Source: Gemmatimonadota bacterium (lineage in GTDB: Bacteria > Gemmatimonadota > Gemmatimonadetes > JACCXV01). From it: DNA of 6,709 nucleotides. Positions 1-6,709 of this stretch are shown in pieces. The stretch lies in NCBI GenBank assembly GCA_013696835.1, contig JACCXV010000371.1, positions 1 through 6,709 of the forward strand, given 5' to 3'. The translations under genes were made by a program, and so were the position numbers. The notes under the pieces were generated by a model that did not search any database, was not told where the DNA came from, and saw nothing but the letters and a program-made list of their open reading frames with translations. Every line of letters begins with the position of its first letter. Position 1 is the stretch's first letter.

Positions 1-725
1 GTGATCGCCAGCCTGTCAGCGCGGCGCAGCGCTCCCCAACCTTCCCGAAAGGGGCCCGCGGGCAGCGTTCGGCGGGGGGCTGCCAGTTCCCTGGCGGAGA
101 TCAGCGCCAGCGTCCAGTCCGCGCGCATCTGCCGGTGCTGCAGCCCGTCGTCGAGCAGGTATGCGTCGGGTTCCACGCCGTGGAGGGCGAGCGCCGCGGC
201 GGCACGGGAGCGTCGGGGGTGCGCAGCCACCGCCACTCCGTCGCGCAGGAACAGCACGGCCTCGTCTGGGATCTCCCCGGCCACCGGCGGTCGCGGCATG
301 GCCCCCGCGGCCAGCTCCGCCTGCGAGCTGCCGCCGAGCACCAGCGGAGAATCGCGCCGCCCGACCCATCCGTAACCTCGCGTGAGCACAGCCGGCCGAA
401 GCCCTCGCTCGAGGAGGGCGCGGCACAGCCAGCGCACGAAGGGGGTTTTGCCCGTGCCACCCAGCCCCACGTTGCCCACACAGAGGACGGGTCGGCGCAA
501 ACGGATGCGCCGCGCGTGGGCGAGGGCCGACCGGACGCTCGAGACGCGCTCGAAGAGGTACGCCGGCGGAGTCGCAGCGAGATGAATCGCGCGGCGGGAG
601 GGTCGCGGGTTGGCTGCCGGCCGGGTTGCCATCACGCCCGGGAAGCCGCCCTCGTCGCCATAGAGCGCCCCCACGAGGCGAGCGCGCCGGGCGTGCGCGC
701 GCTTCAGGTAGCGGCGTTCGATCAC
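1..725 (-). CDS. lpxK: Tetraacyldisaccharide 4'-kinase LpxK (3' end beyond the window)
   Basis: LpxK transfers the ATP gamma-phosphate to the 4' position of the tetraacyl disaccharide 1-phosphate to make lipid IVA, at the cytoplasmic face of the inner membrane. The frame is open for 241 codons and is cut by the left edge. It shows the LpxK P-loop VGNVGLGGTGKTP (residues 83-95, Lys93), then LTRGYG, a PDEAVLF segment matching the family GDEP region, the DDGLQH motif, and LPAGPFRE, all in the usual LpxK order. The GTG start at 725 overlaps the TGA of the preceding acyltransferase (GTGA) and has an AAGGA-type ribosome binding site about 7-8 nt upstream. This start puts the P-loop lysine at 93, about 30 residues later than in E. 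coli LpxK (near 61). An in-frame ATG at 632 would restore the usual spacing (Lys62) but has no clear ribosome binding site. Identity is secure; the start is less so. Confidence 0.93.
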   Translation of the reverse strand, partial: MIERRYLKRAHARRARLVGALYGDEGGFPGVMATRPAANPRPSRRAIHLAATPPAYLFERVSSVRSALAHARRIRLRRPVLCVGNVGLGGTGKTPFVRWLCRALLERGLRPAVLTRGYGWVGRRDSPLVLGGSSQAELAAGAMPRPPVAGEIPDEAVLFLRDGVAVAAHPRRSRAAAALALHGVEPDAYLLDDGLQHRQMRADWTLALISARELAAPRRTLPAGPFREGWGALRRADRLAI

Positions 726-1405
726 GTCCCGATCCTTCCCGCGTCGGCGCGGAGGTCGCTCCAGCGGCACGCCTCTTCCGTGACGAGCCTCAGGTTACGC
801 TCCGCTTCGCCGCGCCAGCGCTCGCGGGCTTCCCTGGGAAGCGTCGCGGGAACGCGGAGCGGCTGTCCGTAGATGACCCGCACCCTCGAGAACGGCCACG
901 GCACCTCGTACGCGTCCCAGCTGCGGGCGTGCCAGGCGCGGCGCGCGGAGCAGCCCACCGGGACGATCGGGAGGCCCGTCCTGGCCGCCAGGAAGATCGC
1001 GCCCTCCGTGAAGCGTCCCGCGGGCCCGCGCGGGCCGTCGGGCGTCACGGCGAAATCGGCGGTCTCGTTTTCCCGCTCGCCGCGGAGCGCCTCGAGCAGG
1101 GCGCGGGCCCCCCCCCGCCGCGTCGAGCCGCGGATCGGCCGGTAGCCGAGGCCCAGGGCCACCCGCGCGCCCAGCTCGCCGTCGCGGTGGCGGCTCACGA
1201 TCACCTTCAAGCCCCGGCCCCGGTAGAGCGCCGCCAGCGCGAGCTGCTGCCCGTGAAGGAAACAGAAGATGACCCGCCCGCCGGGTGAGCGCTCCCGCGC
1301 CTCGCGCAGGCGATCGACACCCCGCACCTCGAAACGCAGGGTCCGGCCCAGGCCGCGCACGACCGCCGGGGCCAGGCGAGCCGCGAGCCGGAGACGCGCG
1401 TCCAT
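722..1405 (-). CDS. DUF374-type lysophospholipid acyltransferase family protein
   Basis: This is a 227-residue protein of the DUF374 branch of the LPLAT acyltransferase superfamily. These proteins are predicted to move an acyl chain onto a lipid acceptor at the cytoplasmic face of the inner membrane. Visible motifs are FCFLHGQQLAL with the candidate catalytic His51, SRHRDGE (71-77), RGSTRRGGAR (92-101), TPDGPRGP (121-128), LPIVPVG (145-151) and SWD..EVPWPFSR (162-174). This is the characteristic DUF374 order. The ATG at 1405 was chosen because it begins 7 nt after the lpxB stop with GGTGAG about 6 nt upstream, and because the frame further upstream is only lpxB read out of frame. The stop overlaps the lpxK GTG. 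Placement between lpxB and lpxK suggests that it acylates lipid A or a precursor, but the exact acceptor and acyl donor cannot be read from the sequence. A nine-G run lies in the RRGG motif codons. Confidence 0.88.
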   Translation of the reverse strand: MDARLRLAARLAPAVVRGLGRTLRFEVRGVDRLREARERSPGGRVIFCFLHGQQLALAALYRGRGLKVIVSRHRDGELGARVALGLGYRPIRGSTRRGGARALLEALRGERENETADFAVTPDGPRGPAGRFTEGAIFLAARTGLPIVPVGCSARRAWHARSWDAYEVPWPFSRVRVIYGQPLRVPATLPREARERWRGEAERNLRLVTEEACRWSDLRADAGRIGT

Positions 1406-1412
1406 GCGCCGC

Positions 1413-2630
1413 TCACCGTGCGCGACGGGCGGACGAGACGGCGTCACGCACGGCGCGCGCGACCTCGGCCGGGGCGTCGCGCCGGAGGAGATCCTCGCGC
1501 AGGGCGTCGAACTCGGCCACCATTCGCATGCGCGCGGGATTCGTACGATCGAGCAGGGGCAGCGCCTGACGCGCGATCTCAGCCGGTGATGCCTCCCGCT
1601 GCAGCAGCTCGGGCACGACTGCCTTCCCACGCAGGATGTTCACCATCGCGAACCACTCGACCTTCACCAGCCGGCGCGCCAGCCACAGCGTGAGGGGGTT
1701 CATTCGATACGCCACCACCATGGGAGTGCCGAGGAGCGCGGCCTCCACGGTGGCGGTCCCGGACTTCGTGAGGACCGCGGTGGAGGCTGCGATCAGGTCC
1801 GCACTCCCGCCCACCGCGATGGGAACGAGGTCCCCCACCCGCCGCCGCAGCTCCGCTGCCAGCTCGGGCGTGGCCACGGCGAACGCGAGCTGGAGCGGCC
1901 GCGGGAAAACAGCTCGCAGACGCTCGGCCGCCGCGAGAAACGGCGCCGCGAGCGATCTCAGCTCCTGCGTGCGGCTGCCCGGCAGCAGCCCCAGGACGTC
2001 GGCCGCCGGGTCCAGCCCGAGCTCCCGCAGGAACGCGGCCCGGTGGCGGGGACGCCGCGCCTCACGTCCCAGGGGGTGTCCCACGAAGCGCGCCCGCAGA
2101 CCGCGCGCGGCGAAGAAGGCCTCCTCGAACGGCAGGATCACGAGCAGCTCGTCCACGTTCGCCCTCAGCGCGCCCACCCGTCGCTCGTTCCAGGCCCAGA
2201 CCGTGGGCGTGATGTAGTACAGCGTGCGCAGGCCCAGCCGCCGCGCGTGACGGGCGAGCCGCAGGTTAAGGCCGGGGTAGTCCACGAACAGCACCGCGTC
2301 CGGGGGATCCTCTTCCCAGGAGCGCCGGGTCGCGCGCAGCAGCCGCACGAAGAAGCCGAGCCGGCGAACCACCTCGACGATTCCCATGACGGCCAGCTCG
2401 GAGAGATCCGCGCGGAGACGCACGCCGGCCTCGGCCAGGCGCGGCCCGCCGAAGCCCTCCACACGCCAGACGCCGCCCGCGGCGCGCAGCTCCCGCACGA
2501 CGTCCGCCGCGTACCGATCGCCCGACACCTCCCCCGCGCAGACGAAGAGGTAGGGCGGCGGGCCAGGGTCCGGTGGGGGGGGGACGGCGCGAGACGGGCG
2601 GGCGGGATCAGACCGTGATGCCGCGATCAC
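1413..2630 (-). CDS. lpxB: Lipid-A-disaccharide synthase LpxB (GT19)
   Basis: LpxB is a peripheral membrane GT-B glycosyltransferase. It joins UDP-2,3-diacylglucosamine to lipid X, forming the beta-1,6 disaccharide 1-phosphate and releasing UDP. Numbering from GTG 2630 (405 aa), the landmarks are AGEVSGD (32-38), GFGGPRL (59-65), ELAVMGIVEV (78-87), FVDYPGLN with Asp117 aligning with the catalytic Asp98 of E. coli, TPTVWAWNE, LLPGSR (215-220), SGTATVE (290-296) and the C-terminal YRMNPLTLWLAR. The start is uncertain. The GTG at 2630 overlaps lpxA by 23 nt and has GAGGAG very close upstream. A GTG at 2693 lies deeper inside lpxA with no ribosome binding site, and no other ATG or GTG occurs before the GEVSGD motif. 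The first 25 or so residues form a Pro/Ala/Arg-rich extension lacking in E. coli LpxB. The extension contains a nine-C run. The next gene follows after 7 nt. Confidence 0.95.
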   Translation of the reverse strand: MIAASRSDPARPSRAVPPPPDPGPPPYLFVCAGEVSGDRYAADVVRELRAAGGVWRVEGFGGPRLAEAGVRLRADLSELAVMGIVEVVRRLGFFVRLLRATRRSWEEDPPDAVLFVDYPGLNLRLARHARRLGLRTLYYITPTVWAWNERRVGALRANVDELLVILPFEEAFFAARGLRARFVGHPLGREARRPRHRAAFLRELGLDPAADVLGLLPGSRTQELRSLAAPFLAAAERLRAVFPRPLQLAFAVATPELAAELRRRVGDLVPIAVGGSADLIAASTAVLTKSGTATVEAALLGTPMVVAYRMNPLTLWLARRLVKVEWFAMVNILRGKAVVPELLQREASPAEIARQALPLLDRTNPARMRMVAEFDALREDLLRRDAPAEVARAVRDAVSSARRAR

Positions 2631-3384
2631 TCTCCTCGATGAAGCGCAGGAACTGCTCGATCTCGGGGTACGGGTGCAGCTCGCTCCGGGCACGCGTCAG
2701 CGCCTGCGAGACGTTCTGACGGGAGTTGAAGAAGAGTCGATAGGCCCCGCGCAGCTCGCGCTTCACGTTCTCGGGAAAGCCGCGGCGGTCGAGGCCCACC
2801 GAGTTCAGACCGTACAGGCGGATCGGGCTGCCGGCCGCCTTGCAGTACGGCGGGACGTCCTTGGTGACGCGAGAGGCCCCGCCGACCATCGCGTGCGTCC
2901 CGATCCGGGAGAACTGGTGCACGGGCGTCATGCCGCCGACGATCGCGAACGCGTCCACGCGAACGTTGCCGCCCAGGTTGACGCTGTTCGCCAGGATGAC
3001 GCCTTCGCCGATCTCGCAGTCGTGTGCGACGTGGACGTACGCCATGAGCAGGCATCCGCGGCCCACGGTCGTCACGCCGCGTGCCACGGTGCCGCGGTTC
3101 AGGGTCGCGAACTCGCGCACGATCGTCTCCTCGCCGACCGTCAGGAACGTGCGCTCCCCCTGATACTTGAGATCCTGCGGATCGGTCCCGAGGACCGCGC
3201 CGTGGAAGATCCGGCATCCCGCGCCGACCGTCGTATCGCGCTCGATCACCACATGCGCGCCGATCTCGACGCCGGGGCCGATCTCGACGTTCTCGCCGAG
3301 GATGCTGTACGGGCCCACGCTCACGTCGGCCGCGAGCACGGCGCTCTCGTGCACGATGGCGCTGGGGGCTATCTGCGTCGGCAC
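2608..3384 (-). CDS. lpxA: UDP-N-acetylglucosamine acyltransferase LpxA
   Basis: LpxA makes the first lipid A intermediate by moving an (R)-3-hydroxyacyl chain from acyl-ACP to the 3-OH of UDP-GlcNAc. It acts as a cytosolic trimer. The 258-residue product (E. coli 262) has the left-handed beta-helix hexapeptide repeats over about the first 180 residues and a helical C-terminus containing VGLDRRGF. Clear family markers are QDLKYQGE (70-77), AYVHVAHDC with the catalytic His121 (His125 in E. coli), ILANSVNLGG, VGGMTPVHQF and HAMVGGAS. The GTG at 3384 was chosen because an AGGAGGT sequence lies 3-4 nt upstream and the N-terminus then matches the family. The longer frame to 3438 runs into the lpxC-fabZ stop region and adds a Pro/Gly-rich tail. 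The gene starts 28 nt after lpxC-fabZ and overlaps lpxB. The residue matching the E. coli acyl-length ruler Gly173 is glycine here (Gly169). Confidence 0.96.
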   Translation of the reverse strand: MPTQIAPSAIVHESAVLAADVSVGPYSILGENVEIGPGVEIGAHVVIERDTTVGAGCRIFHGAVLGTDPQDLKYQGERTFLTVGEETIVREFATLNRGTVARGVTTVGRGCLLMAYVHVAHDCEIGEGVILANSVNLGGNVRVDAFAIVGGMTPVHQFSRIGTHAMVGGASRVTKDVPPYCKAAGSPIRLYGLNSVGLDRRGFPENVKRELRGAYRLFFNSRQNVSQALTRARSELHPYPEIEQFLRFIEESDRGITV

Positions 3385-3387
3385 GAC

Positions 3388-3396
3388 ACCTCCTCC
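3388..3396 (-). promoter_or_regulatory. Ribosome binding site of lpxA
   Basis: On the minus strand this stretch reads GGAGGAGGT, followed by GTC and then the GTG start at 3384. It includes an exact AGGAGGT anti-Shine-Dalgarno match. It is the strongest ribosome binding site in the window and the main reason to prefer GTG 3384 over the longer reading frame. Confidence 0.75.
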
Positions 3397-3412
3397 GTCC
3401 GGCGAGACCTCG

Positions 3413-4788
3413 TCACGCGGTGCTCTCGTGCGCTTCACGGTCCACCACGATGGCCGTGAGCGTTGCCTCGGCCACGCGCGCCGCGTCCACGTAAGCGGTG
3501 CCCACCACGCGGCAGACGCGGCCCTTGAGCTTCACCAGCTCCATCTCGATCCGCAGCTGGTCGCCCGGAATCACCGGCCGCCGGAAGCGCACCCTGTCGA
3601 GCCCAGTGAAGTAGACGAGCTTGCGCTCGGGCGCCTCGAACGCGTGCAGGAGCAGCAATCCGCCCACCTGCCCCATGGCTTCCACGATCAGCACCCCCGG
3701 CATGATGGGACGCCCCGGGAAGTGGCCGGCGAAGAAGGGCTCGTTGATCGTGACGTTCTTCACGCCAACGATGCGCTTCCCCGGCTCGAGCTCGAGTACG
3801 CGATCCACCAGGAGGAACGGATAGCGGTGCGGAATCAGGCCGAGTATGTCCGTGACACCGAAGGGCGCGCGGGGCGGAGCCGCGGGGATGGCTGCGCCGG
3901 AGCGCTCCGCGTCCGCCGTCCCCCCGCCACCGGCGGGGATCCCGCGGGACCCGTTCGACCGACCCGCGGCGTCGCGCAGGAGGGCGTTCACCAGGCTCAG
4001 GTTCGTCCTGTGGCCCGAGCGCTCCGAGATCACGTGCGCCCGAATCGCGCGGCCAAAGAGGGAGAGGTCCCCCATCAGATCGAGGATCTTGTGGCGCACG
4101 AACTCGTCGGGAAAGCGCAGCCGCTCCTCGTTCAGGATGCCCACGTCTCCGATCACGACCGCGTTCTCGAGGCTGCCGCCGCGGATCAGCCCACCGTCCT
4201 TGAGCCGCTGCACCTCGTGCAGGAACCCGAAGGTGCGGGCGGGAGCGATCTCGCGCTCGAACGTTTCGGGATCGATCTCGAAGGATGCCGACTGGTGCCC
4301 GATCATGGGGTGATCGAAGTCGATCGAGAACGTGATCCGGAAGCGCTCCGAGGGAAGCAGGGAGAACCGGACTCCGTCCTCGTGATGATGGAAGGGACGT
4401 TCCAGGCGGAACTCCGGCCGCTCCAGCTCGTACTCGCGGATCCCGGCCTCCCTCAGGCTGAGGAAGAACGGCAGCGCGCTGCCGTCGCCCACCGGAGGCT
4501 CGTTCGCGTCGATCTCGACGATCAGGTTGTCCACGTGCAGGGCTGCGGTCGCGGCGAGGACGTGCTCGACCGTATGGACCTTGGCGCCGTCGACGCCGAG
4601 CGAGGTGCCGCGGTCAAGCCCCACGACGTGCGCGGCGTCGGCCGGGATGCGGGGGGCGCCGGGCAGGTCGGTGCGGACGAAAACGACACCGGTGCCCTCC
4701 GGGGCCGGCCGGAAGAGGAGGTTGCAGCGATTTCCAGTGTGGAGACCGACGCCGGATAGCCGGGCCTCGCTGCGAATCGTGCGCTGCT

Positions 4789-4792
<4 letters not shown>
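3413..4792 (-). CDS. lpxC-fabZ: Fused LpxC deacetylase / FabZ 3-hydroxyacyl-ACP dehydratase
   Basis: This 459-residue protein joins two enzymes. Residues 1 to about 273 are LpxC, the zinc-dependent deacetylase that performs the committed step of lipid A synthesis. It has SGVGLHTG (13-20), HTVEH with the catalytic Glu76 and Zn ligand His77, Zn ligands His234 and Asp238 in RHKILDLMGD, and SGH with His261. Residues 274-310 are a Gly/Ala/Pro-rich linker. Residues 311-459 are FabZ, which dehydrates 3-hydroxyacyl-ACP for fatty-acid elongation. It shows LIPHRYPFLLVDRV, then GHFPGRPIMPG with the catalytic His357, and Glu371 in EAMGQ. All catalytic residues of both halves are present. The ATG at 4792 overlaps the lpxD stop (ATGA), suggesting translational coupling. 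The same fusion is known in Bacteroidota and related groups. Both halves use or spare 3-hydroxyacyl-ACP, so the fusion fixes the ratio of two competing activities. Confidence 0.97.
3863..3973 (-). other. Low-complexity linker between the LpxC and FabZ domains
   Basis: These codons encode residues 274-310 of the fusion protein, a stretch rich in Gly, Ala, Pro, Ser and Arg (for example IPAGGGG and AAIPAAPP). It matches neither domain family. It probably acts as a flexible tether. The boundaries come from where the LpxC and FabZ similarities end, judged by eye. Confidence 0.7.
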
Positions 4793-5820
<1,028 letters not shown>

Positions 5821-5857
5821 GTCGCCAGCTCCGTTGCGGGGGAAACGCGCGTGGGGT

Positions 5858-5874
5858 CCGCCGTGCACCGGCGG
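5858..5874 (-). other. GC-rich hairpin between ompH and lpxD
   Basis: On either strand the six bases CCGCCG pair with CGGCGG across a 5-nt loop. It lies in the 73-nt ompH-lpxD gap. No T-run follows on the minus strand, so it is not a standard intrinsic terminator. It may affect transcript processing or stability, or be chance in such GC-rich DNA. Confidence 0.3.
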
Positions 5875-5893
5875 TCGACGGCCTCTCGCGCGA

Positions 5894-6454
5894 TCAGTTG
5901 CTCGCGGTGGCCTGCGTCCTGAGATGGGCGACGACCTTTTCCGTCAAGTCGAGCGCGGGATCGCCGGCAGCCAGAGCTCCGGCTTGCAGGTCGAAGATCA
6001 GGGAATAGCTCTCCGCCGCACGCACCTCCTCGATCGCCTTGTTGATGCGGTCGTAGATCGGCCGCAGCAGCTCCTTCTCCTTCACGCCAGCCTCCCCCTG
6101 GGGACCGAACTTGGCCTGGAAGAACTCCTGCATCTCCCGCTCCTTCTGCAGGATGGCCTGCTGCTTCTCGGTCTTCTTCTCGGGTGACAGGATCGCGGAC
6201 TGCTTCTGGTACTCCTCGTAGAGGCCGGTGAGCTCGGTCTTTCTCGTCTCGAGCGTCGTCTTCCATTCCGTGGCCAGCTTCTCGTAGGAGGCCTTCGCCT
6301 CCGTCACGCCAGGAGCGGCCTCGATGATCTTGTTCGAATCCACGTAGCCGATCTTCAGCGCCTGCCCGTACGCCTCGCCGGCGAACACCGCCGCGGCGAG
6401 CATCCCCGCAAGCACCCAGCCGGGCGCCCGTACCCTTCCTGACCAGCGTGCCAT
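5894..6454 (-). CDS. OmpH/Skp family periplasmic chaperone
   Basis: This 186-residue secreted protein belongs to the OmpH/Skp family, whose members bind unfolded outer-membrane proteins in the periplasm and pass them to the assembly machinery. The first 30 or so residues form a signal peptide: an Arg-containing N-terminus, the hydrophobic core VLAGMLAAAVFAG, and a likely cleavage after AYG or AYGQA. The mature part begins LKIGYVDSNKIIEAAPG, a recognisable Skp-type first strand. A long charged helical stretch rich in Lys, Glu and Gln follows (about 51-115, probably a coiled coil). The C-terminal segment YSLIFDLQAGALAAGDPALDLTEKVV matches the usual family ending. The ATG at 6454 has GGAGGA 4 nt upstream and places the signal peptide at the N-terminus; the frame stays open upstream but has no such support. 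In many Gram-negative bacteria this gene lies between bamA and lpxD, which fits its place here. Confidence 0.92.
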   Translation of the reverse strand: MARWSGRVRAPGWVLAGMLAAAVFAGEAYGQALKIGYVDSNKIIEAAPGVTEAKASYEKLATEWKTTLETRKTELTGLYEEYQKQSAILSPEKKTEKQQAILQKEREMQEFFQAKFGPQGEAGVKEKELLRPIYDRINKAIEEVRAAESYSLIFDLQAGALAAGDPALDLTEKVVAHLRTQATASN

Positions 6455-6458
6455 GCGC

Positions 6459-6464
6459 TCCTCC
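6459..6464 (-). promoter_or_regulatory. Ribosome binding site of the ompH-like gene
   Basis: The minus strand reads GGAGGA, then GCGC, then the ATG at 6454. This decides the start among several possible upstream codons in the same open frame. Confidence 0.7.
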
Positions 6465-6465
6465 G

Positions 6466-6485
6466 ATCTCGAGATAGACGCTATC
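6466..6485 (-). promoter_or_regulatory. Overlapping palindromes in the ompH leader
   Basis: Two perfect dyads overlap directly upstream of the ribosome binding site: ATCTCGAGAT (6466-6475), and GATAG/CTATC around a 3-nt centre (6473-6485). They could be an operator or a short leader hairpin. I could not identify a convincing -35/-10 pair nearby, so the function is unassigned. Confidence 0.3.
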
Positions 6486-6591
6486 GCCGTGCGGAAATCA
6501 CCGCTCGCATTCCAAAGCGGCCACCCTGAAGTCTCCCCTCCAGCTGGTTGGCAACCACGCCTGCACCGCGCCGACGGGCTCCGCCGGGAGG
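6486..6591. repeat. Direct repeat, copy A (about 106 bp)
   Basis: This segment aligns with 6602-6709. Over the 82 bases from 6510 there are 11 mismatches and no gaps (about 87% identity). The first 20 bases also align with 4 mismatches, and a 2-nt indel lies between the two blocks. A stem CCGCT/AGCGG with a 10-nt loop sits at 6501-6520 and is also present in copy B. The repeat belongs to no gene or known element that I recognise. Confidence 0.8.
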
Positions 6592-6601
6592 TGCGGCTGG
6601 T

Positions 6602-6709
6602 GCCGTTCCGAAGACACCGCTTCCCAGTTCCAAAGCGGTCACCCTGAAGGGTCCCCTCCATCTGGTGGGCGACCACGCCGGCGCCGTGCCGACAGGCTCC
6701 GCCCGGAGG
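6602..6709. repeat. Direct repeat, copy B (reaches the window edge)
   Basis: This is the second copy, 10 nt after copy A and in the same orientation, with a period of 116-118 bp. It has a 7-bp stem, ACCGCTT/AAGCGGT (6616-6639, 10-nt loop), and a second dyad, ACCCT-GA-AGGGT (6641-6652). Similarity continues to the last base, so the copy or further copies may extend beyond the window. Confidence 0.8.

Noticed and set aside
135..872. 245-residue plus-strand open frame at the left edge
   Set aside because: It is antisense to lpxK and the acyltransferase, both of which have clear family motifs, and its own translation is unrecognisable.
1406..1630. Upstream extension of the acyltransferase frame to 1630
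   Set aside because: The added residues are the end of lpxB read out of frame and match nothing in the DUF374 family.
3167..4759. 530-residue plus-strand open frame antisense to lpxC-fabZ and lpxA
   Set aside because: It lies opposite genes with intact catalytic motifs. The translation has no recognisable domain, and long antisense frames are expected at this GC content.
5821..5893. Intrinsic terminator between ompH and lpxD
   Set aside because: The CCGCCG/CGGCGG hairpin is not followed by a T-run, so a standard terminator is not supported.
6455..6676. Upstream extension of the ompH frame to 6676
   Set aside because: It would bury the signal peptide 74 residues inside the protein and is made of repeat DNA. 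The ATG at 6454 has a strong ribosome binding site.
6486..6709. CRISPR array or insertion sequence
   Set aside because: Only two diverged copies about 107 bp long with a 10-nt gap are present. That does not fit CRISPR repeat and spacer sizes, and no transposase or terminal inverted repeats are seen.
6489..6709. C-terminus of an upstream gene such as bamA
   Set aside because: A minus-strand frame is open from the edge to a TAG near 6489, but its residues do not resemble a beta-barrel end and do not finish with an aromatic residue.

Overview
The window is one continuous lipid A (endotoxin) biosynthesis cluster, with every credible gene on the minus strand. In transcription order (right to left) it reads ompH/skp-like, lpxD, a fused lpxC-fabZ, lpxA, lpxB, a DUF374-type lysophospholipid acyltransferase, and lpxK, which runs off the left edge. 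The DNA is very GC-rich (around 70% by eye, not computed). Several genes start with GTG and have good Shine-Dalgarno sequences. The gene set requires a Gram-negative, LPS-making bacterium. The LpxC-FabZ fusion, the DUF374 gene between lpxB and lpxK, and the high GC together suggest Gemmatimonadota or a related high-GC lineage; this is inference, because no phylogenetic marker is present.

Right edge, 6455-6709: no confident gene. It holds two diverged copies of a roughly 107-bp direct repeat, each with a small stem-loop, and overlapping short palindromes just upstream of the ompH ribosome binding site. 5894-6454: OmpH/Skp periplasmic chaperone with a signal peptide. A 73-nt gap containing a 6-bp GC hairpin follows. 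4789-5820: LpxD. 3413-4792: LpxC-FabZ, overlapping lpxD by 4 nt. 2608-3384: LpxA, 28 nt downstream of lpxC-fabZ. 1413-2630: LpxB, whose likely start lies inside the end of lpxA. 722-1405: acyltransferase, 7 nt after lpxB. 1-725: 5' part of lpxK, overlapping the acyltransferase by 4 nt.

The genes fit one pathway. LpxA adds the 3-O acyl chain to UDP-GlcNAc, LpxC deacetylates, and LpxD adds the N-acyl chain. LpxB condenses UDP-diacylglucosamine with lipid X, and LpxK phosphorylates the disaccharide at the 4' position. FabZ works at the branch point between lipid A and phospholipid synthesis because both draw on 3-hydroxyacyl-ACP. OmpH/Skp escorts outer-membrane proteins across the periplasm. The pyrophosphatase step (LpxH/LpxI/LpxG) and the Kdo transferase (WaaA/KdtA) are not encoded here. 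The tight spacing and overlaps suggest one operon. I see no wholly new system. The least explained element is the repeat pair upstream of ompH.
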